DNA of 64,000 nt from Chromatiales bacterium 21-64-14 (GTDB lineage: Bacteria; Pseudomonadota; Gammaproteobacteria; 21-64-14), in the NCBI GenBank assembly GCA_002255365.1, contig NCBI01000001.1, positions 248,001 through 312,000 on the forward strand, written 5' to 3'. Of this stretch, positions 1-7,713 are shown one piece after another. The number at the start of each line of letters is the position of its first letter. The stretch's first letter is position 1. The position numbers and the translations under genes were made by a program. The notes under the pieces are model-generated. The model searched no databases. It was not told where the DNA came from and saw only the letters and a list, made by a program, of their open reading frames with translations.

Positions 1-216
1 GGCGCTCTTCATGCCTGTGATGGACTGAACCCGCACACCCGCGGCGGACGCATACCGGGCCATGGGCGCCGGAATGAATTCCGCGCACTGTACCGGTACA
101 CCGATCCGCCGATTACGTTCCACGCCCAGCACACGCAATCCGCGGGCAGCGGCACACCGGGCGGCGCTGCCGCCCGCGGGGCCCAGACCCACCACCAGTA
201 CGTCCACCGTTTCCAT
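1..216 (-). CDS. Partial LipT-like FAD-dependent oxidoreductase (geranylgeranyl-reductase family)
   Basis: Only the first 72 residues are present, because the gene runs off the left edge. The N-terminus is a Rossmann FAD-binding segment ([12 protein letters not shown] at about residues 8-19), followed by the VQCAEFIP stretch typical of geranylgeranyl-reductase-like flavoproteins. A flavoprotein of this kind, named LipT, accompanies the lipoate assembly genes of sHdr clusters in the published literature, and its place directly after the ligase and LipS-type genes fits that. Its proposed role is supplying electrons to the radical SAM lipoyl synthases, which is inference here. The ATG at 216 is used; it lies 48 bases downstream of the ligase stop. 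The substrate cannot be read from this fragment. Confidence 0.7.
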   Translation of the reverse strand, partial: METVDVLVVGLGPAGGSAARCAAARGLRVLGVERNRRIGVPVQCAEFIPAPMARYASAAGVRVQSITGMKSA

Positions 217-264
217 AGGCCGCCGCAACCTCGCATCATCACGACCCAGCGGCCGTCCTCGCTA

Positions 265-1365
265 CTAACCGGCAGGCGTGGTCTCGGCCACGGGTTCCGT
301 GTCCAGCGCACTGGTGATCACCGCTGTAAAATCCTCCGGATCCAGGCTCAGCATCTCCACTGGATGCCGGGCAAAGAATGCGCTCACCCGTTCCGGCAAC
401 TGCGCCACAGGAATGTCCCGCAGTGCCGCTTCCAGATCCGGTACCATCCGCCGTGGACTGACGAAGAAATCGCCGGTCAACCATACCTCTTTGATCCGTC
501 CGCGACCGACATCGATGCGTACCGAAGCGCGCAGCAGTCCGCCCCGACACCGGTAGATTCCTTCCCGAATCGGAAGCTCGGAGACCGGCCGATCGTGCTG
601 ATAGACCCACTCCGGCGTGTCGATCTCCGCTAGCGCCTCAAGGTATTTCTCCTGCTCGCAAGCGCTGAGCTCCGCCGCCGGCTCGAAGGATATCCCAAAC
701 TCCTCGGCGAATGCATCGACCATGCAGCGCTGCACCTCATCCAGTGGCGGCGCGTTTCCGAGCAGTTCCTTCAGGTTCGCCACGCGCTCACGCGCGGAGC
801 GTACCGCCTTGTCCGAAAGCTTCTCCGCCGGGATGCGTAATACCCGCAACATCCGTTCCACATCGAAATCAATGAGCAGGGTCCCCTGATACAGCAGAGA
901 GTCCCCGTCGAAGGCTCCGCCGGTACCAGATACCTTGCGTCCACCCACTTCGATATCGTTGCGCGGCCGAAAACGCGCGTCCACGCCCAGCCGGCTGATA
1001 CCCCGTGCGGCCGCCTCGCAGATCCGGCCCGCGATCGACTGCATGTCCGCCGAACCCACCGCCCGCTTGTCCAGATACAGCTCCCAACCTATCTGCGTCT
1101 CATCGAAATAGATGGCCCCCCCGCCCGTGATCCGGCGCTGGACGGCGATACCGTTCTGGCGACAATAGTCTTCGCGCAACTCCTGCCGGACACTCTGATG
1201 GAAGCCGACCAGAGCGGCGGGGGTAAAACGCAAAAAGCGCAGTGTATGAGGGCTGTGCCGGGCCTGATGGGATTCGAGCAAGGCGCGATTGAGACTGATG
1301 TTTTCCGCGGGACTGCGCAGCCCGGTGTCGATCACCCGCCAGACCGCGGCGGAACGGGCGTTCAT
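265..1365 (-). CDS. Lipoate:protein ligase, sLpl(AB)-like
   Basis: A 366-residue LplA/BPL-fold ligase. The N-terminal half carries the family pattern with RRITGGGAIYFD at about residues 77-88 (lipoate pocket) and a later GRKVSGTGG segment, and the C-terminal part resembles the LplA accessory domain. It would activate lipoate or octanoate with ATP and attach it to the lysine of the LbpA proteins encoded upstream. Its start ATG overlaps the stop of the LipS-type gene by 4 bases (ATGA), indicating translational coupling. The setting, with LbpA, LipS and LipT-like genes, points to the dedicated sHdr lipoylation system rather than general LplA. That specificity is inferred from context. Confidence 0.82.
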   Translation of the reverse strand: MNARSAAVWRVIDTGLRSPAENISLNRALLESHQARHSPHTLRFLRFTPAALVGFHQSVRQELREDYCRQNGIAVQRRITGGGAIYFDETQIGWELYLDKRAVGSADMQSIAGRICEAAARGISRLGVDARFRPRNDIEVGGRKVSGTGGAFDGDSLLYQGTLLIDFDVERMLRVLRIPAEKLSDKAVRSARERVANLKELLGNAPPLDEVQRCMVDAFAEEFGISFEPAAELSACEQEKYLEALAEIDTPEWVYQHDRPVSELPIREGIYRCRGGLLRASVRIDVGRGRIKEVWLTGDFFVSPRRMVPDLEAALRDIPVAQLPERVSAFFARHPVEMLSLDPEDFTAVITSALDTEPVAETTPAG

Positions 1366-2525
1366 GGGCGGCAGGACCCGCCTGCGTCCGTGGCCCTGGC
1401 AACCACCGGGATGCCACCAAGACCCGATGCCGCTCGGCGTCGGGTCCGCTCCTGAGCCAGGATCGTCTCCAGATCCACTTCCAGCCCCGGGTTGGACTCA
1501 TCCAGGGCCATCACCTCGTCGCCCACGACGATGGAACAGCACGCCGGGGTGACCCGAACGCGGCGCTCGAGACGCGCCGCCAGCTCCACGCTGCCATCCG
1601 ACGGATGCGCGATCCCGTCGAGACCTGCCAACACCGCATAAGTATCGATCTGGACCTTGGTGACTCCCGGCGGACGCGCACAACCCAACAGCAGAGAAAG
1701 CTCGGGCAAGGTGCGGCGGGCATCCAGGAAGAAACGGCCGACGTCATGCCCATCCGGGGTCACAAAAGGTCGTTTCACGGGGGCGTAGAAGGGCATGACC
1801 ACCACGAGTACGAGCGCATCCGGCAAGTGGCGTTTGACCATCTCGAGGGCGTTCCATTCACCCAGGAGTTTCCCGTAATGGAGCCCGATCACGATGTGTG
1901 GCACCACCTTCATCCGGCTGGCCACGAGTGTCTCCAGGGTGCGCTCGAAGTCGTCCACCGAACGGCGCAGATGATAGACGTTGGTAATGGTCTCCTGCGC
2001 GCCGATCACGTCCATCATAGCGGCATCGATGCCAGACTGCTCCATGCACAGGGCGATGTCCTCGTCCACCAGCGCGGTATGAAGCGCGATCTTGAAACCC
2101 GGGAATTCGTCCTTTATCCTGCGGATCGTCGGATAATAGTCTCCGTATTCCACTTCGTTGCGATGATTGGAACCACCCGTGAGGAGCATGCCTCGCGCAC
2201 CGTCCGCGATCAGTTCGTTGACGGTCCGCCACAAGGCATCGGGCGTGCGCGCAGGTATCATCGGATCAAGGATCTTCGCCTTGCAGTGGTCGCACTGCAG
2301 CTTGCAGTCCCCGCCGGTAATGGAGATGGCAGGCCAAGCGCTCTTACCGCAACCCGAGAGTTCGGTGGTCTGGAAGCTCTTGAACGTCGGCGTATAGAAA
2401 TGGACGGTTCCGCCGCGATGGGCGTTCGATCCATGAAAATCCTGCATGTGCTGGATCAATTCATGATCCAGCGGCAGATCTTCCAAGGCCTCCACGCGCC
2501 GCACCGTCTCGTGCCAGTCGGTCAT
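1362..2525 (-). CDS. Radical SAM lipoyl synthase of the LipS1/LipS2 type
   Basis: 387 residues. The radical SAM cluster motif CKLQCDHC (CxxxCxxC) sits at about residue 77, followed by a GGSNHRNE segment. A C-terminal cysteine pair (TPACCSI) could ligate an auxiliary cluster. In sHdr organisms two such proteins, LipS1 and LipS2, insert sulfur at C6 and C8 of octanoyl groups on lipoate-binding protein. I cannot say which of the two this is; the partner is not in the window and probably lies beyond the left edge. The ATG at 2525 is chosen over a GTG two codons earlier because a GAGAGG ribosome site is well spaced to it. It overlaps the ligase gene by 4 bases. Confidence 0.75.
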   Translation of the reverse strand: MTDWHETVRRVEALEDLPLDHELIQHMQDFHGSNAHRGGTVHFYTPTFKSFQTTELSGCGKSAWPAISITGGDCKLQCDHCKAKILDPMIPARTPDALWRTVNELIADGARGMLLTGGSNHRNEVEYGDYYPTIRRIKDEFPGFKIALHTALVDEDIALCMEQSGIDAAMMDVIGAQETITNVYHLRRSVDDFERTLETLVASRMKVVPHIVIGLHYGKLLGEWNALEMVKRHLPDALVLVVVMPFYAPVKRPFVTPDGHDVGRFFLDARRTLPELSLLLGCARPPGVTKVQIDTYAVLAGLDGIAHPSDGSVELAARLERRVRVTPACCSIVVGDEVMALDESNPGLEVDLETILAQERTRRRAASGLGGIPVVARATDAGGSCRP

Positions 2526-2599
2526 GTCCACGGCCTCTCGTCAGAGCGCACCGCAGGTGCGCCCGGCTGCCCATGAGGTCCTGCTGTCCGGCGCGGCGG

Positions 2600-3037
2600 T
2601 CAGCAGCCGCCGAACCCCTCGGACTCCATCTTGGCTTCAAACGCCGCCAAGGCGTCGGCGCCAGTCTTCAGGTCGCCCGATTCGCCCGCCCAGTCGCTCG
2701 GCTTGATTTTCACGAGCCAACCGCCGCCGTACGGATCTTCGTTGATCAGGCCGGGCTTTGCGGCAACCGCGTCGTTGGTGGCCACCACCTCGCCCGTCAC
2801 CGGCATCTTCGCAGGTCCCACCCATTTCCCGGATTCAACGGTGGCACAGGACTTGTCCTTTTTCACCTCTTTCCCCACCTTCTTGGGGGTATAGGAAACG
2901 ATCTGCCCCGCCAGGGACGCAGCGTAGGCGGTCAACCCAATGGTCACCATTCCGTCGCCTTCAAGACGACCCCACACATTGTTTTCGACGTTGTAGTACA
3001 GGTCTTCTGGAAAGTTACACCCACGCACGGTACCCAT
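2600..3037 (-). CDS. lbpA: Lipoate-binding protein of the sHdr system (GcvH-like)
   Basis: 145 residues of GcvH/lipoyl-domain fold. The lipoylation site is Lys71 in the VESGKWVGP turn. The N-terminal GCNFPEDLYY pattern is typical of LbpA rather than of glycine-cleavage GcvH. LbpA proteins are required for sHdr-dependent sulfur oxidation and are thought to be the redox partner or substrate carrier of the complex. An AGGAGG site stands just before the ATG. The gene is the second of two lbpA genes, separated by a dsrE gene. No glycine cleavage genes (gcvT, gcvP) are nearby, which argues against a role in glycine metabolism. Confidence 0.9.
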   Translation of the reverse strand: MGTVRGCNFPEDLYYNVENNVWGRLEGDGMVTIGLTAYAASLAGQIVSYTPKKVGKEVKKDKSCATVESGKWVGPAKMPVTGEVVATNDAVAAKPGLINEDPYGGGWLVKIKPSDWAGESGDLKTGADALAAFEAKMESEGFGGC

Positions 3038-3108
3038 CTTCGCCTCCTAAAAGGATTGCAGTCCGGAAAAAGCAGCCCCAGCCGGAGCAGCGCGACACAA
3101 AGTTCGTC

Positions 3109-3516
3109 TTAAAAGGAAAACACCTTGTCACACGACAGAATCAGGTCCGCGAGGGTACTCGCCTTGGAAATGTAGTCCACTTCGTCGATCAAGTCGAGAT
3201 TTTCGTCGATTTTATACCCCGGCAGCGCGGGTTGGCAAACATGGAGCTTGACCCCGGCCCGCTTGGCATCACGCACGAAATCGATGATCCGCTTGCCCCC
3301 CTCCATCGCCGCCAACTGCTCACCGACACCTTTCTCCATCAGTCGGACCCCCTCCATGGTGAAGAAGACATGAACCTCCGCGTCCATGGCGGCCAGAAGG
3401 GAGCCCAGGTAAAACGGCGTGGCGCAACGTTGCGGGGAACTCGGGCCGCTAGTCATGATGATGACCACGACCTTGTCGCCGTCGTCCGCGATATACTGGT
3501 TGTTTTCCATGGTCAT
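3109..3516 (-). CDS. DsrE-family sulfurtransferase (DsrE3-like)
   Basis: 135 residues with the compact DsrE/F-like fold and no signal peptide, so probably cytoplasmic. Cys94, in the HVCQPALPG segment, is the likely persulfide-carrying cysteine; Cys31 and Cys129 are further candidates. Proteins of this group exchange sulfane sulfur with TusA and similar carriers, and tusA heads this same cluster. The location between two lbpA genes links it to feeding sulfur into sHdr. The ATG at 3516 is used, with a second ATG two codons later equally possible. Assignment to the DsrE3 subgroup is by resemblance and context only. Confidence 0.78.
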   Translation of the reverse strand: MTMENNQYIADDGDKVVVIIMTSGPSSPQRCATPFYLGSLLAAMDAEVHVFFTMEGVRLMEKGVGEQLAAMEGGKRIIDFVRDAKRAGVKLHVCQPALPGYKIDENLDLIDEVDYISKASTLADLILSCDKVFSF

Positions 3517-3576
3517 GACTCGGTCTGAATCCCGCCTAAGGACCGGTATGCCACGGCGGGCGACACCGGGTGCCGG

Positions 3577-4029
3577 TTAGCGACAGTGGATGTCCTCCCG
3601 GCGCGCCCGTGCGCAGTAACCTTCCCGGGCGGAATCCCCAGTGAGGAAAGACGCGAGCGCCGCATCGGTTCCGTAGGCGGGCATCACGCGCGCGACCCAG
3701 GCATTGTAGGGATCCTGATTAAGCAACGCGGGATTGTCGAGGGCCATCTGATTACCCGCCACAATCACGCAATCGAAGAGATTAGGGATCGGACCCGCCC
3801 ATTTGCCACTCTCCACAGTTGCAACCGGTTTTCCGGTGGGGCGTTTGGTCCCGGGGCGCCGCACCCGCAGATGCAGAATCTTCCCCGCGATGGCCTGGGA
3901 CAGGTCCGTCATACCGATCGTCAGCGTCCCATCCGACTCGCGGCGCACCCAAATCTGGAACTCGCCGTCATAGTAGAGCTCGGGGTGAAACTCGCAGCCG
4001 TTACAGTCCATGGCGCTATTGTGCGCCAC
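3577..4029 (-). CDS. Second lipoate-binding protein, LbpA-like
   Basis: 150 residues from a GTG at 4029, or 144 from the ATG at 4011; neither start has a convincing ribosome site. It has the same layout as the downstream LbpA: a Cys-containing N-terminus (CNGCEFHPELYY), a lipoyl turn VESGKWAGP with the target Lys76, and the matching N-P-x-L-x-N/E-DPY segment. The C-terminal tail is different, arginine-rich and ends in a cysteine-containing stretch. Overall divergence from the other copy is considerable, so this is not a recent tandem duplication. Both copies keep the lipoylation lysine and should be functional. A split of roles between them is inference. Confidence 0.85.
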   Translation of the reverse strand: MAHNSAMDCNGCEFHPELYYDGEFQIWVRRESDGTLTIGMTDLSQAIAGKILHLRVRRPGTKRPTGKPVATVESGKWAGPIPNLFDCVIVAGNQMALDNPALLNQDPYNAWVARVMPAYGTDAALASFLTGDSAREGYCARARREDIHCR

Positions 4030-4083
4030 GCCGTGGAAATCGCGGCCGGGGATTGAAGCGACGCCCGGACTGCGGACCGCGTT

Positions 4084-4998
4084 TCATCCGATAATTCCCT
4101 TCTCCTTCAGGAAATCGATGGAGTCACTGACGTTCTCGTGGATGCCGAGTTTTCTTGGCGAGAGCCCCATGGCAAGGCCCAGCAACTGCGTGAAATACAG
4201 CACCTTCACCTGCGTCTTGATGCCGAACTCCTTCTCCGCCCGCACCTGGTGCATCTCCAGACCCGAGTGGCAGGTTGGGCACTCAGTGGCAATGACCTCG
4301 GCGCCGGAATCCTCGGCGGACTGCAGGAGGTTGAGTACCAGCTGTGTCGAGGTATCGGCGTCAGACAAGGTGTGGGCGCCCCCACAACATGCGGTCTTCA
4401 ACGGGTAGTCCACGTTCACCGCGCCGGACGCGGCGAGCAGATCGTCCATGAAGTGCGGCTGATAGCTGGATTCCGACCCCGGTCCCTGATCCTTTTCCGG
4501 AAAGATCTGGCGCGGGCGCGTGTACATGCAACCGTAATAATTCGCGATCTTGATGCCGTTCAGGCTCTTGGTGAGCCGCTGCTTGATCCCCTCGGGGCCG
4601 AGTTCCTCCATCAGCCACTCGAGCAGGTGCAGGGTGCGGACATCGCCCTTGTACACCGGGTCATCGGCCTTCTGGGCCAGCTCCTGTACGGTCTGCATGG
4701 CCTTGTCGGACGTTGCAAGTTCGAACTCCGCCTTTTTGAGGTTGTGGTAACACCCGTTGCAAGGCGCCATCACGGCGTCCAATCCCATCTGCTCACTGGC
4801 GATGGCCAGGTTCCGGGCCGACAGGTAGGTCTGCAACATCGGATGGACGTTCTTGACCTCCATCGCGCCACAGCAACTGTAGTCCCGGAGGTTGACCATC
4901 TCCAGGCCCAGGGCCTTGACCAGCGCCCGCGTGGAACGGTCATACGGCCCCCCTGAACCTTCCAGGGCGCAACCGGGGTAATATGCGACCTTAGCCAT
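4084..4998 (-). CDS. hdrB2: sHdr complex subunit HdrB2
   Basis: 304 residues with two CCG domains, the signature of HdrB-type non-cubane iron-sulfur subunits. The first has Cys10, Cys42-Cys43 and Cys80/Cys83; the second has Cys157, Cys204-Cys205 and Cys240/Cys243. In methanogen HdrB such domains bind paired non-cubane [4Fe-4S] clusters that cleave heterodisulfide. In sulfur oxidisers the homologue acts in the cytoplasmic complex that oxidises protein-bound sulfane sulfur to sulfite. Both cysteine sets look complete. The start ATG lies 1 base from the stop of hdrC2, so the two are translated together, as expected for a C2-B2 pair. Confidence 0.93.
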   Translation of the reverse strand: MAKVAYYPGCALEGSGGPYDRSTRALVKALGLEMVNLRDYSCCGAMEVKNVHPMLQTYLSARNLAIASEQMGLDAVMAPCNGCYHNLKKAEFELATSDKAMQTVQELAQKADDPVYKGDVRTLHLLEWLMEELGPEGIKQRLTKSLNGIKIANYYGCMYTRPRQIFPEKDQGPGSESSYQPHFMDDLLAASGAVNVDYPLKTACCGGAHTLSDADTSTQLVLNLLQSAEDSGAEVIATECPTCHSGLEMHQVRAEKEFGIKTQVKVLYFTQLLGLAMGLSPRKLGIHENVSDSIDFLKEKGIIG

Positions 4999-4999
4999 T

Positions 5000-5743
5000 T
5001 TATGCCGCCTCCTTGATCTGCTGTCTGCGTTGGCGAGCGGCCACCTTCTCCCCTTCGACGTAGTCGCGCAGAACCTTGCCGGTCCGCCCCCAAGACTTGG
5101 TTCTGGGGGTAAACACGAAATTCAGGCCCATGCGGATCAGGTGTGCGAACGGGAGATGTTTGATCATGCGAGTCGTAAAGGCTGTCAGCCACGGCTGGAG
5201 CAGCGGCTGCTTGGTCTTTTTGAAGAAATTCATGATGACGTGTGCGTCTTCGATACGCCCGGTCTTTTCAACCTGCGCCCAGAACTCATCGTCGAAGACA
5301 TGCGAGGGGCTGGTTTCAGTATGTCCCTCATCTTCTAGCCAATGGGCCAGCGCCTTCATGACGCCCTCTGGCCGCACATCCTTCGGACAGATGCTCGTGC
5401 ATTTGTTGCAGGAGACACATTGCCAGATGATGTCCTTGTCCTTGATCAGCTCTTCCTTGAGCCCGAGGCGCGTCAGGTAGATCCAATACCGAGGGTTGAA
5501 ATCCGTATTTAGCGCGTAGACGGTGCACGAATTGGTGCACGAGCCGCACTGCCAGCAGCGGTGCACGTTCTCTCCGCCGCCGTAGCTTTGTATGATTTTC
5601 TCGAAGTCATCATCGTAGTCGGCTATATACCGGGGCTTGATCATGGTGTTCCAATGCCCCGAAACGTCCACCCCATCGACCACGAGCGACTCGTGCTCCA
5701 TGATCCGGTCGGACTCGATCAGCGACTTCTCGTGAATTGCCAT
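5000..5743 (-). CDS. hdrC2: sHdr complex subunit HdrC2 (ferredoxin-like)
   Basis: 247 residues from the ATG at 5743, which has a GGAG site about 7 bases upstream. The longer reading frame starting at 5854 would overlap the hyp gene by 56 bases and has no sign of being used. Two [4Fe-4S] motifs are visible: Cys63, 66, 69, 73 and Cys109, 112, 115, 119. The first ends in Cys-Thr instead of the usual Cys-Pro, while the second is classical. The protein would relay electrons between the HdrB2 catalytic subunit and HdrA. It sits between hyp and hdrB2 in the standard C1-B1-A-hyp-C2-B2 order. Confidence 0.92.
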   Translation of the reverse strand: MAIHEKSLIESDRIMEHESLVVDGVDVSGHWNTMIKPRYIADYDDDFEKIIQSYGGGENVHRCWQCGSCTNSCTVYALNTDFNPRYWIYLTRLGLKEELIKDKDIIWQCVSCNKCTSICPKDVRPEGVMKALAHWLEDEGHTETSPSHVFDDEFWAQVEKTGRIEDAHVIMNFFKKTKQPLLQPWLTAFTTRMIKHLPFAHLIRMGLNFVFTPRTKSWGRTGKVLRDYVEGEKVAARQRRQQIKEAA

Positions 5744-5798
5744 GTTCTTCTCCGTCGAAGGATCCGTCACCCGCCACCACACCGGCCGCGGGCCACGG

Positions 5799-6677
5799 TC
5801 AATGCACCGTGGGCACCCTGATCCTGGATTGCCCGCGACGACGGTGCGGATCAATCCCCAGCATCTTGGTCACGAATTCCATGGGATCGTTCCGCGCCCC
5901 GAGTTCCGCGGCGAATACGCCGACACCCTTCGCCATCTGCTGTACGTAGTCCGCGTAGGCCTTGGCCAGCAACAGATCCACGAGGTACGGCACATCCCGA
6001 TAAAAGCCTTCCTCCGCCAGAAATTCCGCGAGCTGGAGCCGTGCGCCCTCAAAGGTCTCGGGCCGCGCGTCCAGCGGGATATCGCGCATCGTATCATTGC
6101 CGCGTATGAACTCCCGCAACCCGCCGGACATAGTGCTCAAGTCCCAAACCCACCGGGCCATCAGCGGGTATCGCTCCGGGTCGCGGAAATGCAACATCTC
6201 GGCACCCAGATCCCACGCGGCGCGGCGCGCCTTCCCGCTGTCGGCCGGCAGCGCGTCCACAAAGGCCTGCATGCGCTCCACCAGCGGCCCTGCGCCATAG
6301 AGCAGATCTCGGATCGCCGACAGCAGGCGATCATGCTCGAAACCGACCAGCGCCGGCGGCAAGCGGCGCCGCGCCGTGAAGACCGTCTCCAGCAGGGCCG
6401 CGAACGCCGCATCATCCAGGGCGTCCAGCGCCGTCTCTGCCAACACACGCTCGAACAATTCGTGTTTGCGGCTCAGCGACTCGACAAACGGGGCCAAGCC
6501 CGGATCCCGATCATCCGTGGATTCGGCACTCTGCGCCTGCGCCGCGATCTCCTCCTGAAGCTGCGCCAGCTTCCGGGAACAGATCTTGCGGTCCAACTCG
6601 ACGGCCATCTTGGCCGGCTGAATCAGATCCCGGACAGCGTTACCGGCTTCAGCCGGCTTTCTTCCGAACCAGAGCAT
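5799..6677 (-). CDS. sHdr cluster conserved protein Hyp
   Basis: 292 residues, mostly predicted helical, with no cysteine motif for a cluster, no signal peptide and no membrane segment. It occupies the fixed position between hdrA and hdrC2 that is called hyp in sHdr clusters of sulfur oxidisers. Its role is unknown; an assembly or structural function in the complex is plausible. The start at 6677 overlaps the end of hdrA by 29 bases and has no clear ribosome site, so translation probably depends on coupling. A later ATG at 6608 is an alternative start. Identification is by position and general resemblance. Confidence 0.72.
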   Translation of the reverse strand: MLWFGRKPAEAGNAVRDLIQPAKMAVELDRKICSRKLAQLQEEIAAQAQSAESTDDRDPGLAPFVESLSRKHELFERVLAETALDALDDAAFAALLETVFTARRRLPPALVGFEHDRLLSAIRDLLYGAGPLVERMQAFVDALPADSGKARRAAWDLGAEMLHFRDPERYPLMARWVWDLSTMSGGLREFIRGNDTMRDIPLDARPETFEGARLQLAEFLAEEGFYRDVPYLVDLLLAKAYADYVQQMAKGVGVFAAELGARNDPMEFVTKMLGIDPHRRRGQSRIRVPTVH

Positions 6678-7713
6678 GGAGGTCGGCTACCGAGCGCATC
6701 GCGGCAGCATGTCCTTGGGAAATGGAGTCATCGATGGTCTCCGGACCGTAGCAGGAGCCCGCAGCATAGATGCCGCGACGGGTGGTCCCGCAGGTGTTGG
6801 TATAGAACTCGGCGCGCTCGACAAACCCGTGTTTCTCGAGACCGATGCCGAATACCTTGGAGATCTCGCCGTTGTCTTCGTTCGGATCCATGCCGATTGC
6901 ATGCACCACCAGATCGAAGGGGATTACGATAGGCCGTTTGACCAGGGTATCCTCGCCCTTGACCAGCAGGCGGCCATCCCCGGAGGCGGTCACCTCGGCG
7001 ATACGCGCCTTAACGTACTTCGTCTTGAATTCCTCCTGGGACTTCCAATAGAACTTGTCCTCGTAGAGGCCGTAGGTGCGGATGTCCATGTAGTAGATGA
7101 ACACATCCGTGGTCGGAGACAGTTCTTTGATCTCCATCGCCAAATTTGCGGACACGGTACAGCAGATCTTCGAACACCACTCGCGACCGATCTGACGGTC
7201 GCGGGAGCCCACGCACAACAGGATCGCCACCCGTTCCGGCACGCGCCCGTCCGAGGGGCAGAAGATCTTGCCGCCACCGACCATCTGTTCCATCTGCGTG
7301 GTAGTCACCACGTCCTCGTAGGTCCCGAAACCCCATTCCGGCTTGTTGATGCTGTCGAAATGAGTGAATCCCGTGGTCAGGATCACGGACCCCGCGTTGA
7401 CCTGCTCGCCGTTGCTGAGCGTCGCCGTGAAGTTGCCTGCCTCGCCTTCCAACCTGGATACCTTGGCCCCTTTGAACACGGTGACGCCCGGGTCCTGCTC
7501 GACCCGGGTAACCATGCGGCCGATGGCGTCCTTGGCCCATTCGCCGGACGGCACCAGCTTCGCGTAGCCCGACAGGATGGGCGCGCCACCGAGCACGTCC
7601 TCCTTCTCAACCACCACCGCCTGATGACCCGCGGCGGCCACGCTGGCCGCCGCGGACAGACCCGCGGGGCCGGCACCTACGACGAGTACGGTTCCGGTAT
7701 CCGAGCCTTGCAT
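6649..7713 (-). CDS. hdrA: sHdr complex flavoprotein subunit HdrA
   Basis: 354 residues from the ATG at 7713. That ATG shares one base with the hdrB1 stop (TAATG), so the much longer open frame upstream is spurious. The N-terminus is a Rossmann FAD site (VVGAGPAGLSAA), followed by an EKEDVLGG segment. A cysteine-rich stretch (CVGSRD, then CSKICC) corresponds to the HdrA iron-sulfur site, and a C-terminal GIYAAGSCYGP segment matches the second FAD-contacting motif. It is shorter than methanogen HdrA and lacks its extra ferredoxin domains, as is normal for the sulfur-oxidising type. It is the electron hub of the complex. Confidence 0.94.
   Translation of the reverse strand: MQGSDTGTVLVVGAGPAGLSAAASVAAAGHQAVVVEKEDVLGGAPILSGYAKLVPSGEWAKDAIGRMVTRVEQDPGVTVFKGAKVSRLEGEAGNFTATLSNGEQVNAGSVILTTGFTHFDSINKPEWGFGTYEDVVTTTQMEQMVGGGKIFCPSDGRVPERVAILLCVGSRDRQIGREWCSKICCTVSANLAMEIKELSPTTDVFIYYMDIRTYGLYEDKFYWKSQEEFKTKYVKARIAEVTASGDGRLLVKGEDTLVKRPIVIPFDLVVHAIGMDPNEDNGEISKVFGIGLEKHGFVERAEFYTNTCGTTRRGIYAAGSCYGPETIDDSISQGHAAAMRSVADLHALVRKKAG

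Noticed and set aside
2600-4029. LbpA genes as glycine-cleavage GcvH
   Set aside because: N-terminal pattern, sHdr neighbours and absence of gcvT and gcvP support lipoate-binding proteins of the sHdr system.
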